This document shows positions 61,834 through 64,000 of a stretch of DNA of 64,000 nt, one piece after another. Location of the stretch: the NCBI GenBank assembly GCA_019639135.1, contig JAHBSL010000014.1:62001-126000 (forward strand). Reading direction: 5' to 3'. The notes beneath the pieces were generated by a model. The model saw nothing but the letters and a program-made list of their open reading frames with translations. It was not told the DNA's origin and did no database searches. The DNA comes from Acidobacteriota bacterium. Its GTDB lineage: Bacteria; Acidobacteriota; Blastocatellia; Pyrinomonadales; Pyrinomonadaceae. The position numbers and the translations under genes are program-made. The number at the start of each line of letters is the position of its first letter. Position 1 is the stretch's first letter.

Positions 61834-62157
61834 ATGATCGAAGAGATCTCTGCTGCCGACCTGAAAGCTCGGCTTGATGCCGGCGACAACATTCAATTGA
61901 TAGACGTCCGCCAGCCGGAGGAGCATTCTTTTGCAAGGATCGAAGGAGCAAAGCTGATCCCGCTCGGCGAGATACTTCGGCGAATGGGCGAACTTGACAC
62001 CGAGAAGGACGTCATCATCCATTGCAAAATGGGCGGAAGAAGCGCGAGAGCGATCGAGGCTCTTCGGCAAAGCGGTTATAAGGGTCCGCTTAAAAACCTC
62101 AGGGGCGGGATCACGGCCTGGTCGAATGAGGTCGATCCAAAGGTTCCTAAGTATTGA
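61834..62157 (+). CDS. Rhodanese-like sulfurtransferase
   Basis: A 107-residue single-domain rhodanese. Active cysteine C64 in VIIHCKMGGRSARAIEAL, IQLIDVRQPEEHSFARIEGA at the start of the fold. Carries persulfide sulfur for cofactor or thiol reactions. Starts at ATG 61834 with GGGAAG upstream. It converges with a 2Fe-2S protein gene 8 bp away. Confidence 0.93.
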   Translation: MIEEISAADLKARLDAGDNIQLIDVRQPEEHSFARIEGAKLIPLGEILRRMGELDTEKDVIIHCKMGGRSARAIEALRQSGYKGPLKNLRGGITAWSNEVDPKVPKY

Positions 62158-62165
62158 CCGAGACG

Positions 62166-62495
62166 TCAGATATCTATGACCGGATTGATGTCCTCGATGG
62201 CCATACCGGCCGCGATGTCCGTCCGACATGACATTACCGTCCGCGAACGGCCATTCTCGGCCACCCGCACCGTGCAGTTCTGGCAGGCGCCATTCCAGCA
62301 GAGCTCCGCTTCGGAGATCCGCTGCAGTTCAAGGAACTGAAGACAACGCAGAATCGTGTTGTTTTCGGGAACGTTGTAAACCTTTCCCCGGATCGTTATC
62401 TCGATCAGCCGCTCGAACGGCCGAAAGATGTCCGGGTCTTCCGCCTTGTCGCGACCCTTTGCTGCCACGATCCCGTCTTGTTTTGAGGAACTCAT
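62166..62495 (-). CDS. Plant-type 2Fe-2S ferredoxin-like protein
   Basis: About 109 residues from ATG 62495 (MSSSKQDGIVAAKGRDKAED). The 2Fe-2S ligands are in LCWNGACQNCTVRV (CX4CX2C) and MSCRTD. It resembles the small 2Fe-2S domains that feed electrons to hydrogenase-like or formate-dehydrogenase-like enzymes. Partner unknown. Divergent from the glutaredoxin gene with 43 bp between starts. Confidence 0.8.
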   Translation of the reverse strand: MSSSKQDGIVAAKGRDKAEDPDIFRPFERLIEITIRGKVYNVPENNTILRCLQFLELQRISEAELCWNGACQNCTVRVAENGRSRTVMSCRTDIAAGMAIEDINPVIDI

Positions 62496-62538
62496 CGACT
62501 TCGGTAAACTATTCCACATTAGGGGGAACGAAATCAAA

Positions 62539-62760
62539 ATGTCTCTGGTAATGTACACAAAACCCGGTTGCCCTTACTGCGACCAGGCACGTTCTCATTT
62601 CAATTCCGAGGGCATTGAGTTTATCGAATACGATGCTCAGAACGACCTCGAACGCCAGCGGGAGATGCTGGCGTTTTCCGGCGGTGACCTTACCGTTCCT
62701 TGCATCGTAAGGGACGGCGAATATGTAGGTTCGGGGTGGGGCGATCCGCCCCGCGGCTGA
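62539..62760 (+). CDS. Glutaredoxin-like protein (UXX-star type)
   Basis: A 73-residue protein from ATG 62539 (MSLVMYTKPGCPYCDQARSH), with redox motif CPYC and the substrate loop TVPCIVRDGEYVGSGWG. The C-terminal SGWGDPPRG end is as in UXX-star proteins, in which some members carry selenocysteine; here the position is cysteine. The longer frame upstream would overlap the divergent gene. Confidence 0.85.
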   Translation: MSLVMYTKPGCPYCDQARSHFNSEGIEFIEYDAQNDLERQREMLAFSGGDLTVPCIVRDGEYVGSGWGDPPRG

Positions 62761-62928
62761 ACGATCGTACCCAGTTGACCTGCGGTCCGTAGGTCGAAAA
62801 TGTTGAATTAGCGATTTCCGATTTTGGAAATTCCATCTTTGGGCATAGAGTAGTCTCTTACTGATCTAGGTTCGCGGCGGCAATTTCTCCTGCATCTTTT
62901 TTGGCCACAGGGCGATCCAAAATCAACT

Positions 62929-64000
62929 ATGATCGGTTCTGAGATCAATCAATACAAGATCCTCGAAAAGATCGGTTCGGGCGGCCAGGGCACTGTGTAT
63001 AAAGCGCTCGATACCAAGCTCAACCGGCAGGCGGTGATCAAGATACTCCCGCCGGAACTCACCAACAAGACAGCCAATTTCAAACGTTTCGAACGCGAAG
63101 CTCAGCTTTGCTCCCAGCTCGATCACCCGAACATCTGCACAATATACGATTTTCAGGACGCCAACGGCATCTTCTACATCGCGATGCAACATGTCGAAGG
63201 TAAGAACGTTCGGCAGCTCGTCAACGGACGGCCGCTTGAGCTTTCAAGCGCGCTCTCGATCGCGATCCAGGTCACGGACGCTCTCGCCTACGCTCACTCG
63301 AAAAACATAATCCACCGCGACGTAAAAGCCGGCAACGTGATGGTAACGAGCAGCGGGCAGGTAAAGATCCTCGACTTTGGCCTGGCGAAACTCCTTGAGG
63401 ACGAATATGCCGACGAGGCCCGCGGCCACGACCGGACCGAAATAACCGAACTCGGAATTCCCTATGGCACAGCGACCTACGCCGCCCCTGAACAGGCTCG
63501 CGGCGAGCGGGCCGATGAGCGCTCAGACATTTTCTCGACCGGCGTTCTGATCTACGAGATGCTGACCGGCATCTGGGCATTTCAGGGCAAGACCGTGATC
63601 GACGTTCGCCATCAGGTCCTTTACGGAACACCAAAACCGATCGCCGAGCTTCGACGCGACCCGATACCGCCGGCCTTGCAGGCAATAGTTGATAAGGCAC
63701 TGCAAAAAGAGCCGAAAAACCGTTACCAGAAGATCTCGCAGATGCGCGACGATCTTCGGCAGGTCTATCAGCAAGTGGCCGGTGCGGGTATGATACCGGG
63801 CGAAACCTTTGCCCCAAAACACCTTGAAAGCGGCGTCTTCCGCCGAGCTTTAAGCTGGATCACCGGCAAGACCGGCGGCGAAGGCAATACCGGCTCGTTC
63901 GGCTCGTTTTCAAATCCGCCTTCGCTGGTCCCGGAGTCACCATTAACGGCGACCTCAACCGGAACCGAAAAGAAAAGCGTTGCGATCCTTCCTTTCCGCA
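62929..64000 (+). CDS. Hanks-type serine/threonine protein kinase, 3' end outside window
   Basis: 357 codons visible from ATG 62929. Glycine loop IGSGGQGTVYKA (15-26), ATP lysine K38, catalytic HRD 129-131 with DVKAGNV, DFG 149-151, APE in TYAAPEQARGE. After the kinase (about 270) a Ser/Pro/Gly-rich linker leads to KKSVAILPFR at the right edge, the start of the TolB-like domain often joined to such kinases in Acidobacteria, usually with TPR repeats after it. Confidence 0.93.
   Translation, partial: MIGSEINQYKILEKIGSGGQGTVYKALDTKLNRQAVIKILPPELTNKTANFKRFEREAQLCSQLDHPNICTIYDFQDANGIFYIAMQHVEGKNVRQLVNGRPLELSSALSIAIQVTDALAYAHSKNIIHRDVKAGNVMVTSSGQVKILDFGLAKLLEDEYADEARGHDRTEITELGIPYGTATYAAPEQARGERADERSDIFSTGVLIYEMLTGIWAFQGKTVIDVRHQVLYGTPKPIAELRRDPIPPALQAIVDKALQKEPKNRYQKISQMRDDLRQVYQQVAGAGMIPGETFAPKHLESGVFRRALSWITGKTGGEGNTGSFGSFSNPPSLVPESPLTATSTGTEKKSVAILPFR

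Noticed and set aside
62539..62760. Selenoprotein glutaredoxin
   Set aside because: The family includes selenocysteine members, but the redox motif here is CPYC with ordinary TGC codons.
1..64000. CRISPR arrays, tRNA and rRNA genes
   Set aside because: I looked for regularly spaced direct repeats, tRNA cloverleaf motifs (GGTTCRANYCC with paired arms) and rRNA core sequences and found none convincing; a covariance-model scan would be needed to be sure for tRNA.

Overview
ORGANISM. The window is a moderately GC-rich bacterial chromosome segment (roughly 55-60% by eye). Recognisable genes include glutamate dehydrogenase, LarE, proton-translocating transhydrogenase (PntA/PntB), a glycine cleavage system with split P-protein, ProC, B12-dependent MetH, RuvB, RlmD, methylmalonyl-CoA mutase large subunit, a PilT-like ATPase and an RND tripartite pump. 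There are many small secreted proteins, TonB_C-like proteins and a Hanks-type kinase with a long C-terminal region. Together these suggest Acidobacteriota, probably Blastocatellia. This is inferred from gene content; no rRNA or tRNA gene is present to prove it.

LAYOUT. 1-5.4 kb: partial gdh, larE, a TPR protein with two small secreted proteins, and one secreted protein. 5.4-14.7 kb: an accessory hot spot around pntB and pntA. It holds an IS1202/ISNCY-like insertion sequence, a DUF559 nuclease with five ~55-bp hairpin repeats, a REP-associated tyrosine transposase (RAYT) flanked by its own inverted REPs, two DUF433/DUF5615 toxin-antitoxin (TA) modules, a HEPN-like protein, a PIN TA module and several gene fossils. 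14.7-20.6 kb: pntA, small envelope proteins, two broken TonB_C-like genes and a PIN TA module. 20.6-27.2 kb: gcvPB, a Tat-exported aminotransferase, gcvPA, gcvH, gcvT and a 2Fe-2S ferredoxin. 27.2-35.6 kb: FHA-serine protease, ABC permease, proC, PlsC-like acyltransferase, phosphoesterase, saccharopine-dehydrogenase-like protein and a metallopeptidase. 35.6-40 kb: RelE/ParE TA module and metH. 40-64 kb: mostly ordinary housekeeping and envelope genes, ending inside a serine/threonine kinase.

MAIN OBSERVATION. Accessory modules repeatedly sit exactly at the ends of housekeeping genes, in the same orientation. Beyond each module lies a second, shorter copy of the host gene end. A PIN module follows the pntA stop, and the last ~20 pntA codons recur beyond it. 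The same holds for gcvPB (PIN module) and metH (RelE/ParE module). The 5' end of pntB occurs four times in a row (starts at 10644, 11361, 11990 and 12589), separated by the RAYT element and the two DUF433/DUF5615 modules. Two pntB 3' tails lie beside DUF559-associated repeats. The pntA and gcvPB copies keep frame and stop, and in the stretches read by eye they differ mostly or only at synonymous positions. The metH and pntB 3' copies also differ in amino acids. The modules therefore look like cassettes that bring a substitute gene terminus and leave the old one behind. No integrase is seen. Several modules are decaying (DUF5615 with an internal TAG, PIN and RAYT with frameshifts) while their antitoxins stay open.

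A second theme is palindromic repeats carried in frame inside coding genes: one REP pair in pntA and three elements in metH, placed where inter-domain linkers are expected. One family matches the REPs that flank the RAYT gene.
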